NCBI GenBank assembly: GCA_014379075.1 | Contig: JACMMN010000104.1 | Coordinates: 1 to 11,058, forward strand | Source of the DNA: Pyrinomonadaceae bacterium | Lineage (GTDB): Bacteria > Acidobacteriota > Blastocatellia > Pyrinomonadales > Pyrinomonadaceae | DNA: 11,058 nt | Direction: 5' to 3' | Shown here: positions 5,605 through 11,058 of the stretch, piece after piece | Layout of the letters: each line of letters opens with the position of its first letter | Numbering within the stretch: the first letter of the stretch is position 1 | The notes under the pieces: model-generated | The model's input: only the letters and a program-made list of their open reading frames with translations | What the model was told of the DNA's origin: nothing | Database searches by the model: none | Program-made: the position numbers and the translations under genes

Positions 5605-5961
5605 ATGAGCGTAACCAAAATGATAGATCCGGCTGAATGGACTGAATTTTTATCGGAGTTTTCGGAGCGCAACCGAGGCCGGCGCGCCCGTTTTGAATTA
5701 TTCCGCCGCGATGGGGAAGTCGCCGAGGAAAGCCAGGAAGGCTATTTCGAACAGATCGGCATAGAAAAAGATGTGGTAACTATCGAAAGAAAATACAAGA
5801 ACCACGAAAAAGACAAGGTGATGAACGACGCGATCCCGAACATCCACGGAATCTCCGTGCAGCTAGACACCGATGAAAGCGAAAACACGCTCGAATTCAC
5901 CAATGATAAAGGCGACATGACCGTTTTGCACTTCGAATCGATGGTGGACGGTGGTTCGTAA
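5605..5961 (+). CDS. Small acidic cytoplasmic protein, DUF5335-like
   Basis: Function unknown. The 118-residue protein starts at an ATG six bases after a strong ribosome binding site, AGGGGAG (5592-5598); an upstream in-frame ATG at 5524 lacks one. It begins MSVTKMIDPAEWTEFLSEFSE..., then N-R-G-R-R-A-R-F-E-L, which resembles the DUF5335 family opening as I remember it (a P-x-x-W-x-x-F-L motif followed by a basic G-R segment). The rest alternates short beta-like stretches (G-Y-F-E-Q-I-G-I, V-V-T-I-E-R, I-S-V-Q-L-D, L-E-F-T, M-T-V-L-H-F). There is no signal peptide or membrane segment. It is divergent from rpmH and convergent with purN, so it is probably a single-gene unit. That a gene is here is sure; the family name is moderate. 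Confidence 0.75.
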   Translation: MSVTKMIDPAEWTEFLSEFSERNRGRRARFELFRRDGEVAEESQEGYFEQIGIEKDVVTIERKYKNHEKDKVMNDAIPNIHGISVQLDTDESENTLEFTNDKGDMTVLHFESMVDGGS

Positions 5962-5977
5962 TCTTCACGGCAGAGAG

Positions 5978-6042
5978 GCCTGACCGTAAGGAAGGAGTTT
6001 TCTTCAAGGTTGGCTCTCACGCCCTCTCCCTAACGGTCAGGC
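5978..6042. repeat. Inverted-repeat element between convergent DUF5335-like gene and purN
   Basis: GCCTGACCGT (5978-5987) and ACGGTCAGGC (6033-6042) are perfect 10-bp arms bounding a 45-bp interior. The purN stop codon (6037-6039) lies in the right arm, so the element defines the 3' end of purN. Its place between converging genes suits a bidirectional transcript-end structure, but the loop is long and there is no T-tract; a small interspersed repeat is the likelier nature. Confidence 0.55.
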
Positions 6043-6645
6043 TTCTGCAATAAGAACCGTGCGCCGCCCGTTGATCCACAGATCTCGGGCGGCGATTCTC
6101 CTCACCGCTTCGACGTATGCAGCGTGCTCCTGCTCCAAAATTCTAGCCGATAACGTTTCGGCTGTATCGTCATCCAATACCTCGACCGTCCGCTGCAAAA
6201 TAATCGCCCCGTTGTCCAAATCCTCATCGACAAAATGAACGGTGCAGCCCGAAACCTTCACGCCGTATTCGATTGCCTGTTTCTGCGCGTCAAGCCCGCG
6301 AAAGCTTGGCAGCAAGCTCGGATGAATGTTAACGATTCGATTAGGGTACGACCGAATAAAACCCGCCGACAGAAGCCGCATATAACCCGCAAGGCAAACA
6401 AGTTCGACCTCATTCTTTCGCAATTCCGCAATGATCTCCGCGTCATGCTCTTCCCGCGTCCGGCCGTTTCGTTCGATGACACTCGTCTTAATGCCGCGTT
6501 CTCTCGCTTTACCCAAACCGGCCGCGTCGCTTTTGTCACTAATAACGACCGCAACTTCGGAACCGCCAATCTCGCCGCTCTCAACAGCATCGGCAATAGC
6601 GATCATATTAGACCCGCGTCCGGAAATTAAAATTCCAATGTTCAT
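6037..6645 (-). CDS. purN: Phosphoribosylglycinamide formyltransferase 1 (GART, PurN)
   Basis: PurN transfers a formyl group from 10-formyltetrahydrofolate to GAR, giving FGAR, the third step of de novo purine synthesis in the cytoplasm. At 202 residues it is of normal length. Visible: phosphate-binding start N-I-G-I-L-I-S-G-R-G-S-N (2-13), folate-site A-G-Y-M-R-L-L (86-92), and the catalytic set Asn106 and His108 in N-I-H-P-S-L-L-P-S-F-R-G, plus Asp144 in D-E-D-L-D-N-G, at the same numbers as in E. coli. The ATG at 6645 has no strong Shine-Dalgarno. purM usually lies just upstream on the same strand; here it is at 8363-9415, with 1.7 kb of oppositely oriented genes between, so purN may depend on a new promoter or on long antisense read-through from purM. 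Confidence 0.96.
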   Translation of the reverse strand: MNIGILISGRGSNMIAIADAVESGEIGGSEVAVVISDKSDAAGLGKARERGIKTSVIERNGRTREEHDAEIIAELRKNEVELVCLAGYMRLLSAGFIRSYPNRIVNIHPSLLPSFRGLDAQKQAIEYGVKVSGCTVHFVDEDLDNGAIILQRTVEVLDDDTAETLSARILEQEHAAYVEAVRRIAARDLWINGRRTVLIAEA

Positions 6646-6667
6646 CTAAAGAATCGAGAAAATTAGT

Positions 6668-6713
6668 TGTACAATATTTCAGTCCTAACAAGAGCAGAAA
6701 TTATGGCTGTACA
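6668..6713 (+). promoter_or_regulatory. Paired TGTACA sites over the antitoxin promoter and start (possible autoregulatory operator)
   Basis: TGTACA occurs at 6668-6673, overlapping a -10-like TACAAT (6670-6675), and again at 6708-6713 inside the first codons of the antitoxin gene. TGTACA is the core of operators bound by YefM-type antitoxins (yefM-yoeB, axe-txe). The two sites are 40 bp apart, about four helical turns. No good -35 is visible, so this is a suggestion from sequence match alone. Confidence 0.4.
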
Positions 6714-6903
6714 AACAACCTATAGCAACGCAAGAAATAAATTAGCATCTTTGCTCGCCCGCGTCACCGATCCCAATGAAATCGTTATAATCAATCGACC
6801 CGGATACGAAAATGTCTTAATGGTCACCGCCTCCGAGCTCTCCGGTCTCCTCGAAACCGGGCATCTCATGCCGTCAACGAAAAGCGGCAGTGGGATTAGT
6901 TGA
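6703..6903 (+). CDS. Phd/YefM-family antitoxin, C-terminally short, without a toxin gene
   Basis: The 66-residue protein from the ATG at 6703 matches the DNA-binding half of Phd/YefM antitoxins: T-T-Y-S-N-A-R-N-K-L-A-S-L-L (the YefM S-x-A-R-x-x-L helix), then I-V-I-I-N-R-P-G-Y-E-N-V-L-M-V (beta hairpin, with R-P/R-x-G typical) and A-S-E-L-S-G-L-L-E-T-G-H-L. Family members normally continue for about 15-25 more residues into the toxin-binding tail; here the protein ends at M-P-S-T-K-S-G-S-G-I-S. Another frame over the same bases gives A-V-N-E-K-R, reminiscent of the usual S-P-x-N-A-x-R-L, so a frameshift is possible. No RelE/YoeB-like toxin follows: the next gene, 35 bp on, is a hydrolase. It could be a decayed remnant or an orphan repressor. 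An in-frame ATG at 6667 lies within the presumed promoter and is less likely. Confidence 0.75.
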   Translation: MAVQTTYSNARNKLASLLARVTDPNEIVIINRPGYENVLMVTASELSGLLETGHLMPSTKSGSGIS

Positions 6904-6938
6904 ACTGTGCATTTTGAATGAGATTAGGAGCAAAAATA

Positions 6939-8444
6939 ATGAAAAAACATCTGATTATTATTTTTATTGTTTTTTTATCTTCACAAGTTTACAGCCAAGC
7001 TCGATACGAAAATCTTAAACCCTGTAAAATAGAAGGAGTTGCCGATTCTGTTTTATGCGGAACTTACTCTGTTTTCGAAAATCATCGTACAAAACAAGGG
7101 ATGCAAATTAATCTCAGTATTATCCTTATACCTGCGCTCAATAAAGGTTCTGTTAAATCGCCGGTATTCTTTTTTGATGGCGGCCCCGGTATAGCGGCAG
7201 CAAAAAACGCTTCATTTTTTGCGCTGAAAGATAATCCTTACAGGCAAAATCACGATGTAGTGTTGGTTGATATAAGAGGTACGGGAGGCTCGAATCCTCT
7301 GCATTGCCGCTCTCTGCAAGAGAAGAAAGATTTACAGGAACAGTTTGCTGAAGTATATCCGGTAAAAGCCGTAAAAGATTGTTACGCCGAACTTTCACAA
7401 AAAGCAGATCTGAAGCAATACACTACGACGAATGTTGTCCGTGATATTGATGAAGTAAGAAAATGGCTTGGGTATCAAAAGATTCATCTCTTTGGGCTGT
7501 CTTATGGTACGCGTGTAGCGCAGGAATATTTACGCAGATTTCCCGCATCGGCTGAAAGTGCTGTTTTCCATTCACCAACTTCTACCAATAGCAAAATGCC
7601 TTTGTTCCACGCAGGATTTGCCCAGGACACATTGGATAAGTTATTTGATGATTGTTTGAATGATTCATCGTGCAAAACTTCTTTTCCACTTATTAAGAAA
7701 GAATTTAATGAGTTGATGCAAACAGGAAAAAATAAACCTTTCGGCATCATTTATACGATGTCAGACGGAAGCAAAAAAAATCTTTCCATTACTTGGAATG
7801 CATTTCAAACCAAGCTGCGTTCTTTGATGTATCAACCGCGAACTCTTAGAAAGATCCCATCTATTGTTCACCAGGCATATCAGGGAAACTGGAAGCCGTT
7901 CGTTTCTTTATATTCTGAAAAGGGTGGTTACAATGATTTTAGTGCAGAAGGATTTTATTTAAGTGTTACTTGCGCTGAAGATGTTCCCTTTATTACGAGC
8001 GGAGAAGCAAAGCGGCTGACAAAAAACACTTTTATGGGTATGTATAGGATCAATCAACAAAAGATTGCCTGTGATAATTGGGTTAGAGGTGATATACCGA
8101 ACGACTTCTTGCAACCTGTGCGCTCCGATATTCCTGTTTTAATTCTCGCCGGTGAATACGACCCTGTAACTCCTGTTTCCATGGCAGAAGAAATAGCCCG
8201 CCATTTGCCTAATAGTCAATTGATAGTGATCCCGCAAGCGTCACACATATTTGACGGCTTGAGCAATGAAGAATGTTTCGACCAGATGGTGTTAGATTTT
8301 ATCGAGCATTCCGGTAAATCAAAAATAAATACTGATTGCGTTAAATTGATGCAGCCGCCACCCTATGAAACTGGGAGTATAGTTCGTTTACGCTCAAATA
8401 ATTCAACATTCCCAGACCCGGTTCTAACGCGTCCGATTTCGTAA
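6939..8444 (+). CDS. Secreted alpha/beta-hydrolase, peptidase S33 (TAP-like/prolyl aminopeptidase) family
   Basis: A hydrolase of the S33 type, members of which cleave N-terminal prolyl or short peptides or related esters; substrate unknown. The ATG at 6939 follows AGGAG by eight bases and opens a clear signal peptide (M-K-K-H-L-I-I-I-F-I-V-F-L-S-S..., cut near Y-S-Q, residue 20). Motifs: oxyanion-loop G-G-P-G (81-84), V-D-I-R-G-T-G-G-S (110-118), nucleophile elbow G-L-S-Y-G with Ser188, acid Asp408 in G-E-Y-D-P-V-T-P, and His436 in A-S-H-I. Several cysteines fit an exported enzyme. The coding sequence is plainly more AT-rich than its neighbours and sits antiparallel between purN and purM, which suggests recent transfer. 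Family similarity ends around M-Q-P-P-P-Y (471-476); the last 26 residues are read from the opposite strand of purM. Confidence 0.88.
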   Translation: MKKHLIIIFIVFLSSQVYSQARYENLKPCKIEGVADSVLCGTYSVFENHRTKQGMQINLSIILIPALNKGSVKSPVFFFDGGPGIAAAKNASFFALKDNPYRQNHDVVLVDIRGTGGSNPLHCRSLQEKKDLQEQFAEVYPVKAVKDCYAELSQKADLKQYTTTNVVRDIDEVRKWLGYQKIHLFGLSYGTRVAQEYLRRFPASAESAVFHSPTSTNSKMPLFHAGFAQDTLDKLFDDCLNDSSCKTSFPLIKKEFNELMQTGKNKPFGIIYTMSDGSKKNLSITWNAFQTKLRSLMYQPRTLRKIPSIVHQAYQGNWKPFVSLYSEKGGYNDFSAEGFYLSVTCAEDVPFITSGEAKRLTKNTFMGMYRINQQKIACDNWVRGDIPNDFLQPVRSDIPVLILAGEYDPVTPVSMAEEIARHLPNSQLIVIPQASHIFDGLSNEECFDQMVLDFIEHSGKSKINTDCVKLMQPPPYETGSIVRLRSNNSTFPDPVLTRPIS

Positions 8445-9415
8445 GTGTTCTTGATGTGATCCGCCATCGCATTTTTATCTTCTTCAGAGCAAATGACGAT
8501 CATCCCGATTCCCATATTAAACGTCCGGAACATCTCATTTTCTTCGACGTTTCCGAGCTTTCGCATCATGCCGAATATCGGCAGCTCGGGCCAGGTGCCG
8601 CGGCTTATTTCCACGGAGACATGGTCGGGTAATATTCGCGGGATGTTTTCGAGGAATCCGCCGCCGGTGATGTGGACCAGGCCTTTGATGACGCCTTTGT
8701 CCATTAAACTTTCGAGCGGGCGGAGGAAACTGGCGTGTGTTTCGAGCAAAGCTTCGCCGACGGTTGTGCCTAGTTCATCCAGATATGTTTCGGCTTTGTA
8801 GCCCGCGACTTCGAAAAACAGTTTGCGGGCGAGGGAATAGCCATTGGTCTGCAAGCCTTTTGACGGCAAGCCGAGAACGACATCGCCCGGCTTGATACTT
8901 TTACCGTCGATGACCTTTTGTTTATCGACGACGCCGACGATAAATCCGGCCAGATCGTATTCGCCATCCGCGTACATCGACGGCATTTCCGCCGTTTCGC
9001 CGCCGAGCAGAACGCAGCCGTTTTCGCGGCACGCTCTCGCCATTCCTTCGACGACCGAGGCTGTTACATCTGGATCGAGCTTTCCGGTCGCGAAATAATC
9101 AAGAAAGAAAAGCGGCCTTGCTCCCTGTACAAGAATGTCGTTTACGCAATGATTTACCAGATCGGCGCCGACCGTATTATGAATTCCGGTTTCAAATGCG
9201 ACTTTCAGCTTTGTGCCGACGCCGTCCGCCGAGGCGACGAGGATCGGCTCTGCCATATCGGGAAAAGCACCGGCGAACATCCCGCCAAAGCTGCCGATCT
9301 CCGTCAGCGTGCGCTCATTAAAAGTGCTGTGGGCATATTCGCGTATCTTGGCAACGGCTTTGTTAGCGTTGTCTATCGAGACGCCGGCGTCCGAGTATGA
9401 AATTGGTTGTGACAT
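8363..9415 (-). CDS. purM: Phosphoribosylformylglycinamidine cyclo-ligase (AIR synthase, PurM)
   Basis: PurM uses ATP to close FGAM to AIR, the fifth step of de novo purine synthesis. The 350 residues include S-Y-S-D-A-G-V-S-I-D (6-15), G-S-F-G-G-M-F (41-47), the ATP/substrate motif S-A-D-G-V-G-T-K-L-K (62-71), N-D-I-L-V-Q-G-A-R-P-L-F-F-L-D-Y (92-107), G-G-E-T-A-E-M-P (138-145) and H-I-T-G-G-G (248-253). The final ten residues (E-R-K-R-T-I-L-P-V-S) after the usual G-N-V-E-L-F end look added: they are encoded in AT-rich sequence that belongs to the hydrolase side. The stop (8363-8365) therefore lies inside the convergent hydrolase gene. The ATG at 9415 is 2 bp after the stop of the N-acetyltransferase gene, so both are surely cotranscribed. 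Confidence 0.97.
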   Translation of the reverse strand: MSQPISYSDAGVSIDNANKAVAKIREYAHSTFNERTLTEIGSFGGMFAGAFPDMAEPILVASADGVGTKLKVAFETGIHNTVGADLVNHCVNDILVQGARPLFFLDYFATGKLDPDVTASVVEGMARACRENGCVLLGGETAEMPSMYADGEYDLAGFIVGVVDKQKVIDGKSIKPGDVVLGLPSKGLQTNGYSLARKLFFEVAGYKAETYLDELGTTVGEALLETHASFLRPLESLMDKGVIKGLVHITGGGFLENIPRILPDHVSVEISRGTWPELPIFGMMRKLGNVEENEMFRTFNMGIGMIVICSEEDKNAMADHIKNTYEIGRVRTGSGNVELFERKRTILPVS

Positions 9416-9417
9416 AA

Positions 9418-10179
9418 TTACAGTTGCGGACGGGCAATATAAAATTCGAGCATTAAGATTCTGTCGAATTCTTCGTTCGATGCGATAGGAGTCTCCGTCT
9501 TTTCGCCCCCGCTTGTGACAATAAAACTCTTATCTGTCAGCGTTTTTCGCCCGCTTTCTGTTAATAGGGAGCAGACTTTTCCTTTTGTAAAATGAGATTC
9601 CGGCGAATATTGCTGAAAATCACACATCTTTGTGAATTCAGAAAGGTCACGGCCAAGCGATTGGAACATATACTCGCTTTTCCAACCATCGCCATTCTTT
9701 TTAGCGATCTCGTAATATCCGTCATCAGACTGCGTAATTCTAAAAACACCGGTATCGTCACGCTGTTCTTCATTCAAAACAAATCGGAGCGGTTCGGTGG
9801 TAAATGCGCCGAAGCCCACGTCCGCCAGATATTCAGTGTCATCGATGGCTACAATAATTGCCGCATGATCGTATTCCGGCCCGAAGTTGCCTTTGCCGTT
9901 CGCAACGCGGGCGGAAACGATCCTTGTCTCAAACCCAATCTCGCGAAGCAGTTCGCTAAATAAACCGTTCAACTCATAGCAAAATCCGCCCCGCAGCATC
10001 CCGACGATCTTTTCGTAAAACTTCGCGGTATCCAGAATAATTGGCTGCTTCCAATGAATATCCAGATTCTCGAACGGGACATTTAACAAGTGATGCCGCT
10101 GCAGAAGATTTAATGTTTCCAGATCGGCGGACAAATTAGAATCAATGCCGATCCTCGAAATATATTCTTCCTTATTCAT
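9418..10179 (-). CDS. Arylamine N-acetyltransferase (NAT family)
   Basis: NATs move an acetyl (or other acyl) group from CoA to arylamines or hydrazines through a cysteine intermediate. The 253-residue length is slightly short of the usual 270-290 but the catalytic triad is complete: Cys67 in R-G-G-F-C-Y-E-L-N, His105 in Y-D-H-A-A-I, and Asp120 in A-D-V-G-F-G. The N-terminal helical part has the family's L-L-N-V-P-F-E-N-L-D-I (31-41). Natural substrate cannot be told; bacterial members include detoxifying enzymes and amide synthases of antibiotic clusters, and no such cluster is seen here. The gene is first in a unit with purM 2 bp downstream. The ATG at 10179 lacks a clear Shine-Dalgarno and lies about 15 bases after a perfect TATAAT, so its mRNA may be nearly leaderless. 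Confidence 0.93.
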   Translation of the reverse strand: MNKEEYISRIGIDSNLSADLETLNLLQRHHLLNVPFENLDIHWKQPIILDTAKFYEKIVGMLRGGFCYELNGLFSELLREIGFETRIVSARVANGKGNFGPEYDHAAIIVAIDDTEYLADVGFGAFTTEPLRFVLNEEQRDDTGVFRITQSDDGYYEIAKKNGDGWKSEYMFQSLGRDLSEFTKMCDFQQYSPESHFTKGKVCSLLTESGRKTLTDKSFIVTSGGEKTETPIASNEEFDRILMLEFYIARPQL

Positions 10180-10194
10180 TACGCTTCACCGAAG

Positions 10195-10223
10195 ATTATA
10201 CTTATAGACGGCGACAAACAAAA
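10195..10223 (-). promoter_or_regulatory. Promoter candidate for the NAT-purM unit
   Basis: On the minus strand TATAAT (10200-10195) is a perfect -10 box, 15 bases before the NAT ATG. The -35 region at 17 bp spacing reads TTTTGT (10223-10218), which is weak. Transcription would start only about 8 bases before the ATG. Confidence 0.45.
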
Positions 10224-10240
10224 ACTTCTCGTAAACTTTG

Positions 10241-10270
10241 TTGACTTGTATGCCCGTCCCCGTTTAGCAT
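10241..10270 (+). promoter_or_regulatory. Promoter candidate for the small gene at 10289
   Basis: TTGACT (10241-10246) and TAGCAT (10265-10270) are separated by 18 bp on the plus strand. The start of transcription would fall near 10277, at the edge of the ribosome binding site GGAGAG (10277-10282), so the leader would be unusually short. This divergent 109-bp gap also holds the NAT promoter. Confidence 0.35.
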
Positions 10271-10288
10271 TTTTCTGGAGAGAAATTT

Positions 10289-10672
10289 ATGAGTTTTACA
10301 TTGCACGATCTAGGAGCGGAGAACTATGAGTTCAACGCGAACGTATGGACTTGGAAAGCGACGCTTGAGGTCGTTAAAAGCCTCGACATTGTCAGCGAGG
10401 GCACAGTCCGGCAGATGAGTTATAACGCGACCGGCGTAAAGTTGAGTGAGGATGACGCCCACGCGGTCGGAGAAAAGATCCGCGACGTGATATTGCCTAA
10501 GCTTGAGCCCAATAAGAGAATGTTCGCAGACCTGAGTGTCACGGACGCACCCGACGACATGCAGCTCCACCGCGACGACGACGAGCAGTGGAAAAATTAC
10601 AGTGTCAGCTACGAATCGTTAAAGGAATTTTCCGAATTTTGCTTGAAATCGAAAGGCTTTCAGGTTTTTTAA
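10289..10672 (+). CDS. Hypothetical protein, unknown family
   Basis: I do not recognise this 127-residue protein. The ATG follows GGAGAG by six bases, a convincing start. It is acidic and soluble, without signal peptide or membrane segment. Notable stretches: N-A-N-V-W-T-W-K-A-T-L-E-V-V (17-30), R-Q-M-S-Y-N-A-T-G-V (41-50), a predicted helix A-H-A-V-G-E-K-I-R-D-V-I-L-P-K-L (58-73), an Asp-rich part D-A-P-D-D-M then H-R-D-D-D-E-Q-W (86-101), and an aromatic C-terminal end with one Cys (E-F-C-L-K-S-K-G-F-Q-V-F). It is a single-gene unit, divergent from NAT and followed by a hairpin with a T-tract. The compact one-domain look would suit an accessory or immunity-type small protein, but nothing in the context supports a specific role. 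Confidence 0.8.
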   Translation: MSFTLHDLGAENYEFNANVWTWKATLEVVKSLDIVSEGTVRQMSYNATGVKLSEDDAHAVGEKIRDVILPKLEPNKRMFADLSVTDAPDDMQLHRDDDEQWKNYSVSYESLKEFSEFCLKSKGFQVF

Positions 10673-10680
10673 TTTGTCGG

Positions 10681-10710
10681 AACCGGGAGCGATAGCGACT
10701 GGGTTTTTTT
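10681..10710 (+). terminator. Hairpin with T-tract after the small gene
   Basis: AACCGGGAGC and GCGACTGGGTT flank a GATA loop and are followed by seven Ts, starting eight bases after the stop at 10672. The stem is broken in the middle by adjacent G-A and A-G oppositions and a wobble pair, so it is not a perfect terminator, but position and T-run fit rho-independent termination. The sequence also looks like a short interspersed repeat that has been put to this use. Confidence 0.55.
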
Positions 10711-10719
10711 AGGTTAAAG

Positions 10720-10754
10720 AACACACTTCCTACCGGTCGTGTTTCTGCCTTTTA
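10720..10754 (+). repeat. Dispersed ~35-bp repeat, copy 2 (directly before the DUF445 gene)
   Basis: Matches the minus-strand segment 5530-5496 at 31 of 35 positions by eye; differences at four of the first 34 are C/T or G/A transitions. It fills the space where the ribosome binding site of the next gene would be, and no Shine-Dalgarno is visible there. Confidence 0.65.
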
Positions 10755-11058
10755 TGGAAAGTTTTAATGAGATCATCAACTCGGTTGGCCCGGCCTTCAA
10801 AAACATCTACGTTCAGATCGGCCTGTTGATCGTGTTCGCGACCGCGCACGGTTACGCGGGTGCGTGGCTCGCCGTGCGAATGCTTTTTCGCCCCCGTCAG
10901 CCGTTCAAAGTTCTCGGCATTACGCTATTTCCGCAGGGAATGATCCCGCGTCACCGCGACCGTTTGGCGAACGCTATCGGCAAGGCGGTCGGCGAGGAAC
11001 TCGTTTCGCAGGAAACGATCATGGAAGAGCTGATGGGCAAGGATTTTCTGCGTAAAAA
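10754..11058 (+). CDS. DUF445 family membrane protein, N-terminal part, cut by window edge
   Basis: The frame from the ATG at 10754 is open to the window end (101 complete codons). Residues ~18-40 form one membrane segment (I-Y-V-Q-I-G-L-L-I-V-F-A-T-A-H-G-Y-A-G-A-W), running into W-L-A-V-R-M-L-F-R-P-R-Q-P-F and then L-F-P-Q-G-M-I-P-R-H-R-D-R-L-A and A-I-G-K-A-V-G-E-E-L. These match the DUF445 (YheB-like) family, whose members have an N-terminal membrane segment, a long cytoplasmic helical region and often a second C-terminal membrane segment; function is not established. There is no Shine-Dalgarno because a repeat precedes the start; GTG at 10739 in frame is an alternative start. Confidence 0.8.
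   Translation, partial: MESFNEIINSVGPAFKNIYVQIGLLIVFATAHGYAGAWLAVRMLFRPRQPFKVLGITLFPQGMIPRHRDRLANAIGKAVGEELVSQETIMEELMGKDFLRK

Noticed and set aside
5742..6020. Minus-strand frame of 92 codons upstream-facing from the inverted repeat near 6000
   Set aside because: It starts inside the repeat element and runs antisense to the DUF5335-like gene; no supporting motif.
6703..8444. Antitoxin plus hydrolase as a new toxin-antitoxin pair
   Set aside because: The hydrolase has a clear signal peptide and a complete S33 catalytic triad, so it acts outside the cytoplasm and cannot be a normal partner of a cytoplasmic antitoxin; adjacency alone is not enough.
8844..9488. Plus-strand frames of 67-160 codons opposite purM
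   Set aside because: They are antisense to a textbook PurM with all motifs and carry no recognisable domain.

Overview
This 11 kb window is chromosomal DNA of a diderm bacterium with moderate base composition. YidC carries the large periplasmic domain of Gram-negative bacteria, and two enzymes have Sec signal peptides. The mix of a secreted GH31 glucosidase, DUF5335-like and DUF445 proteins, and many short AT-rich heptad and GC-rich palindromic repeats makes me think of Acidobacteriota (Blastocatellia-like). That placement is inference, not proof. I see no rRNA, tRNA, CRISPR array, transposase, phage gene or dnaA/oriC.

Left part (1-5481, all minus strand): the classic cluster rpmH, rnpA, yidD, yidC, khpB (jag), mnmE, read from right to left, followed by the 5' end of a secreted GH31 alpha-glucosidase-type gene that leaves the window. 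The cluster links ribosome assembly (L34), tRNA 5' maturation (RNase P protein), membrane protein insertion (YidC/YidD), an RNA-binding KH/R3H protein and tRNA wobble-uridine modification (MnmE). The notable point is that rpmH (5266-5412) lies entirely inside rnpA (4862-5425) in another frame. RnpA therefore has a roughly 60-residue N-terminal extension, an arrangement otherwise known from Thermus. A strong promoter candidate and a perfect 8-bp inverted repeat lie just upstream of the paired start codons.

Middle part (5605-9415): a DUF5335-like small protein (+), then purN (-) and purM (-), two de novo purine genes that often form a purMN operon. Here they are separated by about 1.7 kb on the opposite strand, holding a short Phd/YefM-type antitoxin without a toxin and an AT-rich secreted alpha/beta hydrolase. 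The hydrolase gene runs 82 bp tail-to-tail into the end of purM. This looks like a horizontally acquired insert.

Right part (9418-11058): an arylamine N-acetyltransferase gene (-) 2 bp upstream of purM, a divergent small protein of unknown function (+) followed by a hairpin with a T-tract, and the start of a DUF445 membrane protein (+) that runs out of the window.

Repeats shape many gene ends. Heptad repeats occur inside mnmE, between yidD and yidC, and between rnpA and yidD. Palindromic repeats form the yidC 3' end. A roughly 35-bp dispersed repeat occurs upstream of the rpmH promoter and directly before the DUF445 gene.
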